Assembly (NCBI RefSeq): GCF_017874315.1
Contig: NZ_JAGGLG010000006.1
Coordinates: forward strand, 62,001-126,000
DNA from: Symbiobacterium terraclitae
GTDB taxonomy: Bacteria > Bacillota > Sulfobacillia > Symbiobacteriales > Symbiobacteriaceae
DNA: 64,000 nt
Direction of reading: 5' to 3'
A program made the translations under genes and the position numbers. The notes under the pieces were generated by a model that was not told where the DNA came from, did not search any database, and saw only the letters and a program-made list of their open reading frames with translations. Of this stretch, positions 16,728 to 25,231 are shown piece by piece (positions within the stretch are counted from its first letter, which is position 1; each line of letters begins with the position of its first letter).

Positions 16728-16880
16728 CGATCTCCTCCACCTGCGCAGCCCCCTGCGCAGGCGGCCCGGTGGGAAGTGGCTGAGGTGGGAGCTGCAGATC
16801 CTGCCTCGCCCATGGTTCCCTCCCTCCCCGGTACCAGGGAGGGGGCGCACCAATCACGGGAAACGGGAGGAGGTCCACAC

Positions 16881-19832
16881 ATGTTGCGCAGATGGCTGGC
16901 TGCGATCATGGCATGCCTGGTCGTCCTCGGCCAGGCTGGCGCCGCCGGCGCCACCGAGGTTCCCGCGGAAGAGCTGATCCGGCAGAGCGAGGCGCCTCCG
17001 CCGCAGGAGATCGGCATCAAGTCGTACGGGCCGGGCGACCGCATCGCCGAGTCCGACGAGGAGTTCGTCGCCGACTCCGGCTATCCCCTCGACTCCTACA
17101 TCTTCCGGAGCGGCGGGCCCATCGTCTTCCCCATTGCGATCACCCGCTATTTCGGGCCCGTGGATGGCAACGGCCGCCTGCTCCACCCGGAACTGATCGA
17201 AGGGCAGACGGCGCTGCTCACCCTCCGGGTCTGGGACGTCGACCAGGACTACGCCGGACCGGACTTCGCCCCCGAGGTGGACATCGTCTCCATCAACGGC
17301 CACCAGATCGGCATGCTGACCGGCGCCGACGGGCAGTGGTCGACCTTCACGGCCGAGATCCCCCTCGAGTACCTCCGCTTCCCCGACTTTGACCCCGCGA
17401 CGGGGGTCATCCCCGCCGAGAACATCATCCAGATCGACATCGACACGGCCAATGTCGGCGTGTGCGAGTGCTGGGCCGTCGAGGTGGACTGGGGCCGCCT
17501 GGTCATCAAGGGCGTCCGCCCTGCGGTGCTCGTCCACGGCTTCCTGAGCAGCGCCTCCACCTGGGACGCCTGGGTGAACGACTACGCCCCCGACGCGGGC
17601 CTGCCGGTCTACACCTTCTCCTTCGACAACAACCACGGCTCCTGGCTCGCGCATGCCCGCGAGGAGGCGGCTCACATCGCCCGGGCCAAGCAGCTGTTCG
17701 GCGTGGACAAGCTGAACGTCGTCGGCCACAGCAAGGGCGGCCTGGACACGCGGGCCTACCTGGCCCTCGGCGGCGGTGACGTCGAGCGCCTGATCATGCT
17801 GGGCACCCCCAACGCCGGCAGCCCGCTGGCCGACATCGTCAAGCTGGCCGGCATCCTCTGGAGGCCGGTGCGGTTCATCAGCCTCATCGGTGAGCCCGCC
17901 CTGACGGAGCTGACCGTCACCTACATGCAGCTCATCGGCAACCAGCTCGTCGGGCCGAACCCGGCCACCGAGTACTACACGGTCGCTGGCGACTGGACGT
18001 GGCGCGGCTTCAGCAACCCGCTGATCTGGGGTCCCGACGACGGCGTGGTGGCGGTCAGCAGCGTCGAGGCGCTCCCGTACACCATCTCGCTGGGTCGCAC
18101 CTCCAGCTTCCACACCGACATGACCTCCAACCGGGACGAGTGGAACCTGGCGTCGGGGCAGGTCCTCCGGATCTCCCAGGCCGGGTCGACGGGAGGCGGC
18201 GTTGCGGTCCCGATCCTCTCCGAGCTGATCAGCCATGAGATCACGGGCGGCACGCAGAGCCACGAGGTCCTCGTCTCCGGCACCGCCCCGGTCACCCTCG
18301 GCATCCTCTGGGGCGAGGGCGACCTGAACCTCACCCTGACCACGCCGTCGGGCGCGGAGATCCGCGCCGCCGGCGCCGGGGTGGAGATGGTCGAGAACGA
18401 GGATGAAACCCTCGGCCTCCGCTACATCCTCTACCGGCTGGAGGCGCCCGAGTCCGGCACCTGGCAGCTCAACGTGACCAGCAGCGAGAGCGGCCCCGTC
18501 AGCTACCTTGCGATCGGCGCCGAGGAGGGCGGGCCGACCCTGAGCGCCTCCAGCGACCGCGGCATCATCCCTGCCGGGGACGCTGTGATCCTCACCGCTG
18601 AGATCGACCGGGCCGGCGCAGCCCAGGAGACGCTCACCGTGACGGCCCACATTGAGCGGCCCGACGGCGAGGTCGACGAGGTAGTCCTCGAGGACGACGG
18701 CGCCGGGACCACCTTCGCGGCCACCTACACGCCCGAGGTGGAGGGCTACTACAACGTAGCGGTGGCGGCCACCGGCAACGGCGGGCTGCGGCGCTTTACC
18801 CTCACGGGCTTCCAGGTGCTGAGCGGCTCGGACAACTTCACCGGCCAGTTCACGGACACCGGGGTTGACGACGACTGGGACGGCCTGTACAACCGGCTGC
18901 AGATCGACGTCGAAGTCGCGATCGGCACCCCGGGCGAGTACCTGGTCACGGGCGAGCTCAACGACGAGAGCGGCAGGACGCTGACCCGTGCCGCCGCGCG
19001 GGTGTCGCTGGGCGCCGGACAGCAGGCGGTCGTGCTGGACTTCGACGGGCTGGCCCTGGGCGAGTCGGGCTTCAGCGGCGACCTGATCCTGACCAACCTG
19101 GCCCTGATCGGCCCTGACGGCTCGGTGCGTGACTTCCTCGCCCCGGCCGCGGCCTTCTCCGGGTACGATCCGAACCAGTTCCAGCGCTCGGCCATCCGGG
19201 TGCTGCCGGGGATCACGGACTCCGCCCACGACCTGGACGGCGACGGCAAGTACGACGAGCTGCGGGTGGAGATCCCCGTGGACGTGCTCCGGGCCGGCTA
19301 CTACAACATCAACGCCCGCCTGATGGACCAGCAGAACCAGGAGATCGCCTGGGACGGCATCCAGGTCTACCTGAACGCCGGCGAATCGACGGTGACCCTC
19401 ACCTATCCGGGCGAGGCCATCGGCCAGAACGGCGTCGACGGCCCCTACCTGGTGCGGGACTTCTCCTTCTACGGCCCCGCCGGGCAGCTGAACGTCTACG
19501 AGCTCCACAGCACCTTCCCGTACCAGGCCCGGGAGTTCGCGGGCTACGTCGAGCCCGCACCGGACCGGCCGACGTTCGAGAGCATCCTGGCCAAGATCGA
19601 TCGCTTCGAGCAGGAGGGCAAGATCACCCCGCGCGGCATCGCCAACGCCCTGCGGGTACAGGTGGAGAACGCCCAGAAGGCCTGGGAGCGGGGCCAGAAC
19701 CTGGTGGCGCAGATCATGCTGCGGGCCGTCGTTGTCCAGCTCGACGCGCTGAGCGGCAAGCTTGTGGACGCTGCTGCGGCTCAGGAGCTGATCAACGACT
19801 GCGAGATGCTGATCGAGGACCTGGAGCACTAG
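16881..19832 (+). CDS. Large secreted alpha/beta-hydrolase (lipase/esterase-like)
   Basis: 983 residues from the ATG at 16881 (GGAGGAGGT upstream), with a Sec signal peptide (hydrophobic core about 6-22, cleavage near residue 24). A beta-rich N-terminal domain (about 30-210) precedes an alpha/beta hydrolase domain with oxyanion segment H219-G-F, nucleophile S284 in GHSKG, and likely D386 or D387 and H411. The C-terminal half has repeated beta-sandwich domains and two Asp/Gly-rich calcium-binding-like loops (VDDDWDG near 660, DLDGDGKYDE near 788). The last 90 residues form a helical domain resembling the FIMAH module of secreted bacterial proteins. Substrate unknown; an extracellular lipase/esterase is most likely. 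Confidence 0.85.
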   Translation: MLRRWLAAIMACLVVLGQAGAAGATEVPAEELIRQSEAPPPQEIGIKSYGPGDRIAESDEEFVADSGYPLDSYIFRSGGPIVFPIAITRYFGPVDGNGRLLHPELIEGQTALLTLRVWDVDQDYAGPDFAPEVDIVSINGHQIGMLTGADGQWSTFTAEIPLEYLRFPDFDPATGVIPAENIIQIDIDTANVGVCECWAVEVDWGRLVIKGVRPAVLVHGFLSSASTWDAWVNDYAPDAGLPVYTFSFDNNHGSWLAHAREEAAHIARAKQLFGVDKLNVVGHSKGGLDTRAYLALGGGDVERLIMLGTPNAGSPLADIVKLAGILWRPVRFISLIGEPALTELTVTYMQLIGNQLVGPNPATEYYTVAGDWTWRGFSNPLIWGPDDGVVAVSSVEALPYTISLGRTSSFHTDMTSNRDEWNLASGQVLRISQAGSTGGGVAVPILSELISHEITGGTQSHEVLVSGTAPVTLGILWGEGDLNLTLTTPSGAEIRAAGAGVEMVENEDETLGLRYILYRLEAPESGTWQLNVTSSESGPVSYLAIGAEEGGPTLSASSDRGIIPAGDAVILTAEIDRAGAAQETLTVTAHIERPDGEVDEVVLEDDGAGTTFAATYTPEVEGYYNVAVAATGNGGLRRFTLTGFQVLSGSDNFTGQFTDTGVDDDWDGLYNRLQIDVEVAIGTPGEYLVTGELNDESGRTLTRAAARVSLGAGQQAVVLDFDGLALGESGFSGDLILTNLALIGPDGSVRDFLAPAAAFSGYDPNQFQRSAIRVLPGITDSAHDLDGDGKYDELRVEIPVDVLRAGYYNINARLMDQQNQEIAWDGIQVYLNAGESTVTLTYPGEAIGQNGVDGPYLVRDFSFYGPAGQLNVYELHSTFPYQAREFAGYVEPAPDRPTFESILAKIDRFEQEGKITPRGIANALRVQVENAQKAWERGQNLVAQIMLRAVVVQLDALSGKLVDAAAAQELINDCEMLIEDLEH

Positions 19833-19838
19833 TCGGGC

Positions 19839-19884
19839 ACAGCGCGATGAGGCGGCCCCGGCCGGGGCCGCCTCATCGCGCTGT
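19839..19884. terminator. Perfect 46-base palindrome between convergent genes
   Basis: Both 23-base arms are exact complements with no loop; the arms begin with ACAGCGCGATGAGG. It lies seven bases after the lipase stop and 80 bases after the anti-sigma gene on the other strand. No T tract follows on either strand. A bidirectional transcription block is the simplest role. Confidence 0.7.
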
Positions 19885-19964
19885 CCGGACCACCATGCGA
19901 GGGGCCTCAGGGAGACCACCGCGCAAAGGGTTCGGGTGCTCCACACGGGCAACGTGCCGTGCGG

Positions 19965-20525
19965 CTATCTGGTCCGTTGGAACAGCGCCTCCGTCCAGCT
20001 CCGCAGCGGAGCCATCCACTGCTCCACCACCGAGCCGGGGCTGGCGTCGGTCACCGCCTGATGGATCCGCAGGCCGAGCAGCGTCAGCCCACCCGCGGCG
20101 ATGACCAGGGCGGCGGCCACGCCGATCAGCTGTCCAAGCACCCAGCGCCACTGGGGCGGGCGCCTCCGGCCCGCCGCGGCAGGGGCGCCGCCCGGCGTCG
20201 GCGGGGCGCCTTCCGCGGTCGGCGCGCCGACACCAGTCAGAGGGTGAGCCGCACCCGGGTCGCCGTCAGCAACTTGAACGGCGGTCGCCGTGGCCTGCAG
20301 CACGCGGTCCACCACCCCCGGCACGGGTCCGAGGTCCAGGCTGGCAGGCAGGCTGCGCAGCCGCCTCAGGAGGCTCTCCACCTCCCGGACCTCACGGCTG
20401 CAGTGGGGGCAGCGCTCTGCGTGCGCCGACAGCGGTGCGGGGAGGGCGAGCACCCCTTCGATCATCGCGCTCTCCACCGCCTGGCGCACCCGGTCGCACG
20501 AGCCGCCGATCACGTAGGGTCTCAC
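19965..20525 (-). CDS. Anti-sigma factor with zinc finger and one membrane segment
   Basis: 186 residues. The N-terminal part has a zf-HC2-type zinc-binding pattern, H35-x3-C39-x2-C42 (HAERCPHC) with an earlier C10, followed by a flexible Pro/Ala/Gly linker, one membrane helix at about 130-152 (LIGVAAALVIAAGGLTLLGL) and a short extracytoplasmic tail. Its ATG overlaps the sigma-factor stop by four bases, the usual arrangement for an ECF sigma and its cognate membrane anti-sigma. The extracytoplasmic tail of about 30 residues is short, so signal sensing may be through another protein. Confidence 0.88.
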   Translation of the reverse strand: MRPYVIGGSCDRVRQAVESAMIEGVLALPAPLSAHAERCPHCSREVREVESLLRRLRSLPASLDLGPVPGVVDRVLQATATAVQVADGDPGAAHPLTGVGAPTAEGAPPTPGGAPAAAGRRRPPQWRWVLGQLIGVAAALVIAAGGLTLLGLRIHQAVTDASPGSVVEQWMAPLRSWTEALFQRTR

Positions 20526-21034
20526 TGTGCTCCCTCCTTCTCCGACGCCGCGAGGACGGCGCGCAGCTTGGCCATGCTGGCGTGCAGGCGTGACTTGACC
20601 GTTCCCTCCGGCACGGCCATCACCTGCGCGATCTGCGGGATGGACAGGTCCTGGAAGAACCGGAGCACTACCGTCGTGCGCTGTTCAGGCGAAAGGTGCT
20701 GCAGCGCGTCCAGCAGCGCCCAGTCCGTCTCGGGCGTAGTGTATCCGCCGGGGCACTCTACCACCCCCAGGCCCGTGGGCATGACCCGGGAGCGCCGACG
20801 CCCCACGTCGTAGCACGTATTGACCAGGATGCGGGTCAGCCAGGCCGGCCCCGCCTCGGGGTCTGCCAGCGAGCCGAAGTACCGGAAGGCCTTCAGCCCG
20901 GCCTCCTGCAGGGCATCGGCGGCGTCGTGCGGGTTGCCGAGGATGCCCATGGCCGTGCGGTAGAGGCGCGGCGCCATCTGCGAGAACAGGGCTGCAAACG
21001 CCTCCCGACGGTCGATGTCTGGCTTGGTCACCAC
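20522..21034 (-). CDS. ECF-type RNA polymerase sigma factor
   Basis: 170 residues of the sigma-70 ECF group. Region 2 (RLYRTAMGILGNPHDAADALQEAGLKAFRYF, given here only as positions about 24-54) holds the DAADALQE core; region 4 (about 110-160) has LSPEQRTTVVLRFFQDLS and the helix-turn-helix IPQIAQVMAVPEGTVKSRL. The start is a GTG at 21034 with GAGGTGGTGCT upstream. It is coupled to the downstream anti-sigma gene and preceded by a candidate ECF promoter, so it is probably autoregulated. The inducing signal is not evident. Confidence 0.93.
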   Translation of the reverse strand: MVTKPDIDRREAFAALFSQMAPRLYRTAMGILGNPHDAADALQEAGLKAFRYFGSLADPEAGPAWLTRILVNTCYDVGRRRSRVMPTGLGVVECPGGYTTPETDWALLDALQHLSPEQRTTVVLRFFQDLSIPQIAQVMAVPEGTVKSRLHASMAKLRAVLAASEKEGAQ

Positions 21035-21052
21035 AGCACCACCTCTACAGGC

Positions 21053-21080
21053 TAGACCTGCCCTCCGCCGCGAAACGTTC
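21053..21080 (-). promoter_or_regulatory. Candidate autoregulatory ECF promoter
   Basis: Minus-strand GAACGTTT (21073-21080), 15-base spacer, GTCTA (21053-21057), matching the general ECF pattern GAACTT...GTC. It lies 20 bases before the sigma-factor GTG. Confidence 0.6.
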
Positions 21081-21094
21081 GACCCGCCCGTGCG

Positions 21095-21126
21095 AAAAGA
21101 GGCCGAACCCGATGGGCTCAGCCTCT
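21095..21126 (-). terminator. Terminator after rpsO
   Basis: Minus-strand stem AGAGGC/GCCTCT with an inner GAGCCC/GGGTTC continuation across a T-G mismatch, loop ATC, followed by TTTTCGC; 16 bases after the rpsO stop. Confidence 0.8.
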
Positions 21127-21141
21127 CTCCCGCTGCACAGC

Positions 21142-21420
21142 CTAGCGGACGACGTTACGGATGTTCAGGCGATCGATCAGCTTGGCATAGCGCTCCGGCG
21201 AGATCTTGTTCAGGTAGACCAGCAGCGCGCGGCGCTGGCCGACCATCTTCAGCAGACCCCGGCGGGAGTGGTGGTCCTTCTTGTGTACCCGCAGGTGCTC
21301 GGTCAGCTCGTTGATGCGGTGGGTCAGCAGCGCGACCTGGACCTCGGGCGAGCCGGTGTCGCCGTCGTGGGTCTTGAACTCGTTGATGATGGCCTGCTTC
21401 TGTTCCTGAGTGAGCGGCAT
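21142..21420 (-). CDS. rpsO: 30S ribosomal protein S15
   Basis: 92 residues, primary 16S rRNA-binding protein of the small-subunit platform. The sequence is typical throughout ([37 protein letters not shown]). I place the start at the second ATG (21420): AGGAGG abuts the first ATG at 21429 but is nine bases before the second. Upstream are a sigma-A promoter (21518-21546) and a leader of about 90 bases, a usual site for S15 autoregulation. Confidence 0.97.
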   Translation of the reverse strand: MPLTQEQKQAIINEFKTHDGDTGSPEVQVALLTHRINELTEHLRVHKKDHHSRRGLLKMVGQRRALLVYLNKISPERYAKLIDRLNIRNVVR

Positions 21421-21517
21421 GGAACTCATCCTCCTCCTGACTTGGACAAACGCCGGTAACCCAGTAAGCCGCCGGAGTCAGCGGCAGACCGCGTCACCGG
21501 TTGTTTTGACATGGCCT

Positions 21518-21546
21518 AGTCTACCACACGCCGCGGGCGCGGGCAA
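21518..21546 (-). promoter_or_regulatory. Sigma-A-type promoter for rpsO
   Basis: Minus-strand TTGCCC (21541-21546), 17-base spacer, TAGACT (21518-21523). Confidence 0.65.
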
Positions 21547-21602
21547 GTGTCGTCTCACCCGGCGGAGGCGGCGCGGTCACCACCTTGGCGTACCGGGGCT
21601 GG

Positions 21603-22334
21603 TCACAGCTCCGGCGGCGGCAGGGAGGCCGATTCGTAGAGCGCCGCCACCTCTTCCTCCGTCAGCGGCCGGGCCGCGCCGCGCGGCAGGTCGCCCAGCG
21701 TCAGCGGCCCCATGGAAAGCCGCTTGAGGTAGACCACGCGCTTGCCGCGCGCCGCGAACATCCGGCGCACCTGGTGGTACTTGCCCTCGTGAATCGTCAC
21801 CACGCCCTCCTGCGGACCGGTGATCTCCAGCCGCCCCGGCATGGTCACGTAGCCGTCCTCCAGTGCGACCCCAGCCGCGAACGCCTCGACATCCGCCGGC
21901 TCCAGCGGCGCGTCCACCTGCGCCAGGTAGCGCTTCGGCTGGTGCCAGCGGGGCGAGAGGAGCCGGTGGGCCAGGGTGCCGTCGGTGGTCAGCAGGAGCA
22001 GCCCCTCGGTGTCCTTGTCGAGGCGCCCCACGGGGAAGAGGTCCCTTCGCCGGAGCTCCTCGGGCAGCACGTCCATCACGGTCGATTGCCGGGGGTCCTC
22101 GGTGGCCGTGATCACGCCCGACGGCTTGTGCAGCAGCACGTGAAAGTGGCGCTGGAAGGTGACGGGTGCCCCGTCCACCGCCACCGCCGCGGTCGCAGGG
22201 TCCACCAGGGTACCGGCGTCCGCCACGGGCCGGCCGTCCACCGTCACCCGCCCGGCCCGGAAGAGCGCCTTCAGCTCCTTCCGGCTGCCGAAACCCATGT
22301 GCCCCAGAAGCCTGTCGAGCCGCACCTTGCCCAT
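21603..22334 (-). CDS. RsuA/RluB-family rRNA pseudouridine synthase
   Basis: Converts a uridine in rRNA to pseudouridine. About 243 residues: N-terminal S4 RNA-binding domain (RLDRLLGHMGFGSRKELK) and catalytic domain with GRLDKDTEGLLLLT carrying the catalytic aspartate, plus GKYHQVRRMF near the C-terminal part. I use the ATG at 22334; a GTG at 22343 is the alternative but has a poorly spaced ribosome site. RsuA, RluB, RluE and RluF cannot be told apart here. It lies between ribF and rpsO, inside the otherwise conserved ribF-rpsO pair. Confidence 0.93.
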   Translation of the reverse strand: MGKVRLDRLLGHMGFGSRKELKALFRAGRVTVDGRPVADAGTLVDPATAAVAVDGAPVTFQRHFHVLLHKPSGVITATEDPRQSTVMDVLPEELRRRDLFPVGRLDKDTEGLLLLTTDGTLAHRLLSPRWHQPKRYLAQVDAPLEPADVEAFAAGVALEDGYVTMPGRLEITGPQEGVVTIHEGKYHQVRRMFAARGKRVVYLKRLSMGPLTLGDLPRGAARPLTEEEVAALYESASLPPPEL

Positions 22335-22395
22335 TCGCCGCACCGCCCCTCGCCGCGTTGCTGCCGCCTTTTATGCTGCGAACATGCCACGCCGC

Positions 22396-23376
22396 TCACG
22401 CATTCCGCTCGAGCCAGGCACGCGCCGCCTGCTCGTCCGCCCGCAGCTGCGCCACCAGCGCCTCCACGCCCGGGAAGGCACGCTCGGGGCGCAGGTACTG
22501 CAGGAAGTCCACCTGCACCTCGCTGCCGTACAGGTCGCCGCCGAAGTCGAAGAGGTGCGCCTCGCAGCGCAGCTCCGAGCCGCCGACGGTCGGGCGGGTG
22601 CCCAGGTTGAGCATCGCCCCGTAGACGGGCCCGCTGCGCGGGGCGACGGTGGCTGGCGGCAGCAGCGGCCGGGGCTCGCCGAGGAGCGTCACCCGGGCCA
22701 CATAGACACCCGGCGCGGGCAGGAGCCGGCCGGGCTCGATCCGGATGTTGGCAGTGGGGTAGCCCAGCTGCCGCCCGCGCTGGTCGCCCGACACCACCGT
22801 GCCCCGGATGGCGAAGGGCCGTCCCAGCAGACGGGCAGCCGACTCCATGCGCCCCTTGGCCACGGCAAAGCGCACCTCGGTGGAGGAGACGTTCTCCCCG
22901 TCCACCCGCACCGGCTGGAAGACGTGCACCGGTATCCCCAGGGGCGCGCAGAGCTGCCGCATCGTCTCCGCCGTGCCCTTGCCGCCGCGCCCGAAGGTGT
23001 TGTTGAACCCCACCATCACCTGCCTGGCCCCCAGCTGCCCCACCAGCACGTCGTGGACGAAGGCCTCGGGGGTGAGGTCGGCAAATGCGCGGTCGAAGGG
23101 CAGGGCGAGGTGAACGTCCACGCCGAGCGCAGCCATGACCTCGGCCCGCTCCTCCAGCGTCTGCAGCATGGGCGGGGCCAGCTCGGGGCGCAGCACCGCC
23201 ATGGGCAGCGGGTGGAAGCCGATGGCCACCGACTGGCCGCCGACCCTGCGGGCCTCGTTCACCAGGGCGCGCAGGATCGCCTGATGGGCCAGGTGGATGC
23301 CGTCCCACTTGCCGATCGCAACGATGTTCCCCGTGCCCCTCAGCGGTACATCCGCGATGCGCGTGACGAGTTCCAT
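22396..23376 (-). CDS. ribF: Bifunctional riboflavin kinase/FAD synthetase
   Basis: Makes FMN from riboflavin and then FAD. It has 326 residues. The N-terminal nucleotidyltransferase domain shows AIGKWDGIHLAHQAIL (a GxFDGxHxGH variant) and FNNTFGRGGKG; the C-terminal kinase domain shows GDQRGRQLGYPTANI and the GVYVARVTL strand. The GxFDGxHxGHQ signature reads GKWDGIHLAHQ, a mild deviation. It follows truB by 11 bases in the same operon, as in Bacillus. Confidence 0.95.
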   Translation of the reverse strand: MELVTRIADVPLRGTGNIVAIGKWDGIHLAHQAILRALVNEARRVGGQSVAIGFHPLPMAVLRPELAPPMLQTLEERAEVMAALGVDVHLALPFDRAFADLTPEAFVHDVLVGQLGARQVMVGFNNTFGRGGKGTAETMRQLCAPLGIPVHVFQPVRVDGENVSSTEVRFAVAKGRMESAARLLGRPFAIRGTVVSGDQRGRQLGYPTANIRIEPGRLLPAPGVYVARVTLLGEPRPLLPPATVAPRSGPVYGAMLNLGTRPTVGGSELRCEAHLFDFGGDLYGSEVQVDFLQYLRPERAFPGVEALVAQLRADEQAARAWLERNA

Positions 23377-23387
23377 GTGTATACCTC

Positions 23388-24254
23388 TTATGCAAATACT
23401 TTCAATAGCTTCAGCCTGCCCCCCCGGGCCTCGGCCAGGGCGAGCAGATCGCCGTCTGCATCCAACAGCGCAACGGTCTCTCCATCCTGCTCCGCAACAC
23501 GCACCTGCGGCACGACGCCGTGCTTCAGGCGATCCGCTGCGGCACCGGTGATCACCAGCCGCGGCATGCCACCCAGGGCCGCGGCCGGCGGGAGCAGCCG
23601 GGCCTGCCCGGCGGCCAGCTCCTCCAGGGTGGCGGCGTCGGCCAGTGCGAACCCGCCGGAGCGGGTCCGCACCAGGTAGGAGAGGTGCGCCCCCACCCGC
23701 AGGTACTGGCCCAGGTCGTGGGCCAGCGTCCGCACGTAGGTACCCTTGGAGCAGACCACGTCCACGTAGGCCACCGGGCGCGGCCCCGGCCGGAAGTCCA
23801 GCAGCTGGAGCTTGTGGATGGTCACCCGCCTGGGCGCCCGCTCCACCTCGACCCCCTCCCGGGCCAGCTCGTAGAGCCGCCGGCCTTCCACCTTCACGGC
23901 GCTCACCATCGGCGGCACCTGGTCGATGGGCCCGTGAAACCGGGTGAGGGCGTAGGCCACGTCCCCCCGGGTCAGGTGGGCGGCGTCGGCCTCGGCCAGC
24001 ACCTCCCCGAAGCTGTCCTGGGTGCTGGTGGTGACGCCGAAGGTGATCTCGGCCCGGTAGGCCTTGTCGCTGCCGGCGATGTACTCGGCGAGACGCGTCG
24101 CCTTCCCGACACAGACAGGAAGCACGCCGGCGACGCCGGGGTCCAGCGTGCCGGTGTGCCCCACCTTCTTCACGCCCAGCGTCCGCCGGACGAAAGCCAC
24201 CACGTCGTGCGACGTCATGCCCGGTGGCTTGAGCAGGTTGAGGACGCCGTCCAT
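23388..24254 (-). CDS. truB: tRNA pseudouridine-55 synthase
   Basis: Makes pseudouridine 55 in the T-loop of tRNAs. It has 288 residues. N-terminal LLKPPGMTSHDVV and the catalytic motif GTLDPGVAGVLPVCVGKATR (catalytic Asp in LDP) are intact, with a PPMVSAVKVEGRRLYELAR segment and a C-terminal PUA-like region. It is two bases after the nrnA stop, so it is probably translationally coupled in the infB operon. Confidence 0.96.
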   Translation of the reverse strand: MDGVLNLLKPPGMTSHDVVAFVRRTLGVKKVGHTGTLDPGVAGVLPVCVGKATRLAEYIAGSDKAYRAEITFGVTTSTQDSFGEVLAEADAAHLTRGDVAYALTRFHGPIDQVPPMVSAVKVEGRRLYELAREGVEVERAPRRVTIHKLQLLDFRPGPRPVAYVDVVCSKGTYVRTLAHDLGQYLRVGAHLSYLVRTRSGGFALADAATLEELAAGQARLLPPAAALGGMPRLVITGAAADRLKHGVVPQVRVAEQDGETVALLDADGDLLALAEARGGRLKLLKVFA

Positions 24255-24256
24255 CG

Positions 24257-25231
24257 CTACAGCACCGCCTTCACGGCCGCCAGCACCTGGCCGACCGCCT
24301 CGTCCAGGCCCGTGTACAGGGTGCAGCCGGCGGCGCGGGCGTGCCCCCCGCCGCCGAACCCCTTGGCCACGGCGCCCACGTCGGCCGTCTTGCGGGAGCG
24401 CAGGCTGACCCGTACCCGGCCGTCGGGGGTCTCCTTGAACAGGATGCCGACCTCCACCCCCGACACCGAGCGGGCGTAGTTGACCACGCCCTCGGCGTCG
24501 TGCTCCTGTGCGCCGGCCTCACGCAGCATCTCCCGGGTGATCACCATCCAGGCCACCCGCCCGCCGCCGTCCAGCCGCAGCGTCTGCAGGGCGCGGGCGA
24601 GCAGGGCGAGCCGGGGGAGGCTCTCCGTCTCAAAGATCGCCTGGGCCACGTCGTAGGGACGGGCGCCCAGCTCGATCAGGTCGGCCGCCACCCGGTGGGT
24701 GGAGGGGCCGGTGGAGTCGTAGCGGAAGCCGCCCGTGTCGGTCACCAGCGAGGTGTAGAGGCAGAGCGCGGTCTCGGGGTCGATGGGCGCCCCGATCTCC
24801 CGCAGGATGCGGTAGGCCAGTTCGCCCACCGCGGCGGCCGAGAAGTCCAGGTAGTTGAACTCGGCGAAGGCGGTGTTGGTGGCGTGATGGTCCACGTTCA
24901 GGGTCCGCCGGCCCCGCTGCACGGCCGGCAGGGCGTCGCCCACCCGCTCCAGGTCGCCGCAGTCCAGGAAGCAGGAGAGGTCCCACTCCCCGTCCACGTC
25001 CTGCCACTCCACGCGGTAGCTGTCCCAGCCCGGGAGGAAGTGGTACATGGGCGGGATGGGGTCCACCCCCACCATGACCGCCTCCTTGCCCATCTGGCGC
25101 AGGGCGCGGATCATGCCCAGCGTCGACCCGATCGAGTCGCCGTCCGGCTGCACGTGCATGAAGAAGAGGATCCGCTGCGCATCGCGGATCATCCGGCTCG
25201 CGGCCGCCAGGTCGATCAGCAGGCTACTCAC
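24257..25231 (-). CDS. nrnA: DHH/DHHA1 phosphoesterase (NrnA-like nanoRNase/pAp phosphatase)
   Basis: 324 residues. Degrades very short RNA oligonucleotides and, in Bacillus, 3'-phosphoadenosine 5'-phosphate. Metal-binding motifs in order: [11 protein letters not shown] near the N-terminus, DCGD, VDHHATN (the DHH core) and a later DTGGF; the DHHA1 substrate-binding domain ends with [11 protein letters not shown]. The start is a GTG at 25231 that overlaps rbfA by eight bases. The position between rbfA and truB is the standard Firmicutes arrangement. Confidence 0.93.
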   Translation of the reverse strand: MSSLLIDLAAASRMIRDAQRILFFMHVQPDGDSIGSTLGMIRALRQMGKEAVMVGVDPIPPMYHFLPGWDSYRVEWQDVDGEWDLSCFLDCGDLERVGDALPAVQRGRRTLNVDHHATNTAFAEFNYLDFSAAAVGELAYRILREIGAPIDPETALCLYTSLVTDTGGFRYDSTGPSTHRVAADLIELGARPYDVAQAIFETESLPRLALLARALQTLRLDGGGRVAWMVITREMLREAGAQEHDAEGVVNYARSVSGVEVGILFKETPDGRVRVSLRSRKTADVGAVAKGFGGGGHARAAGCTLYTGLDEAVGQVLAAVKAVL

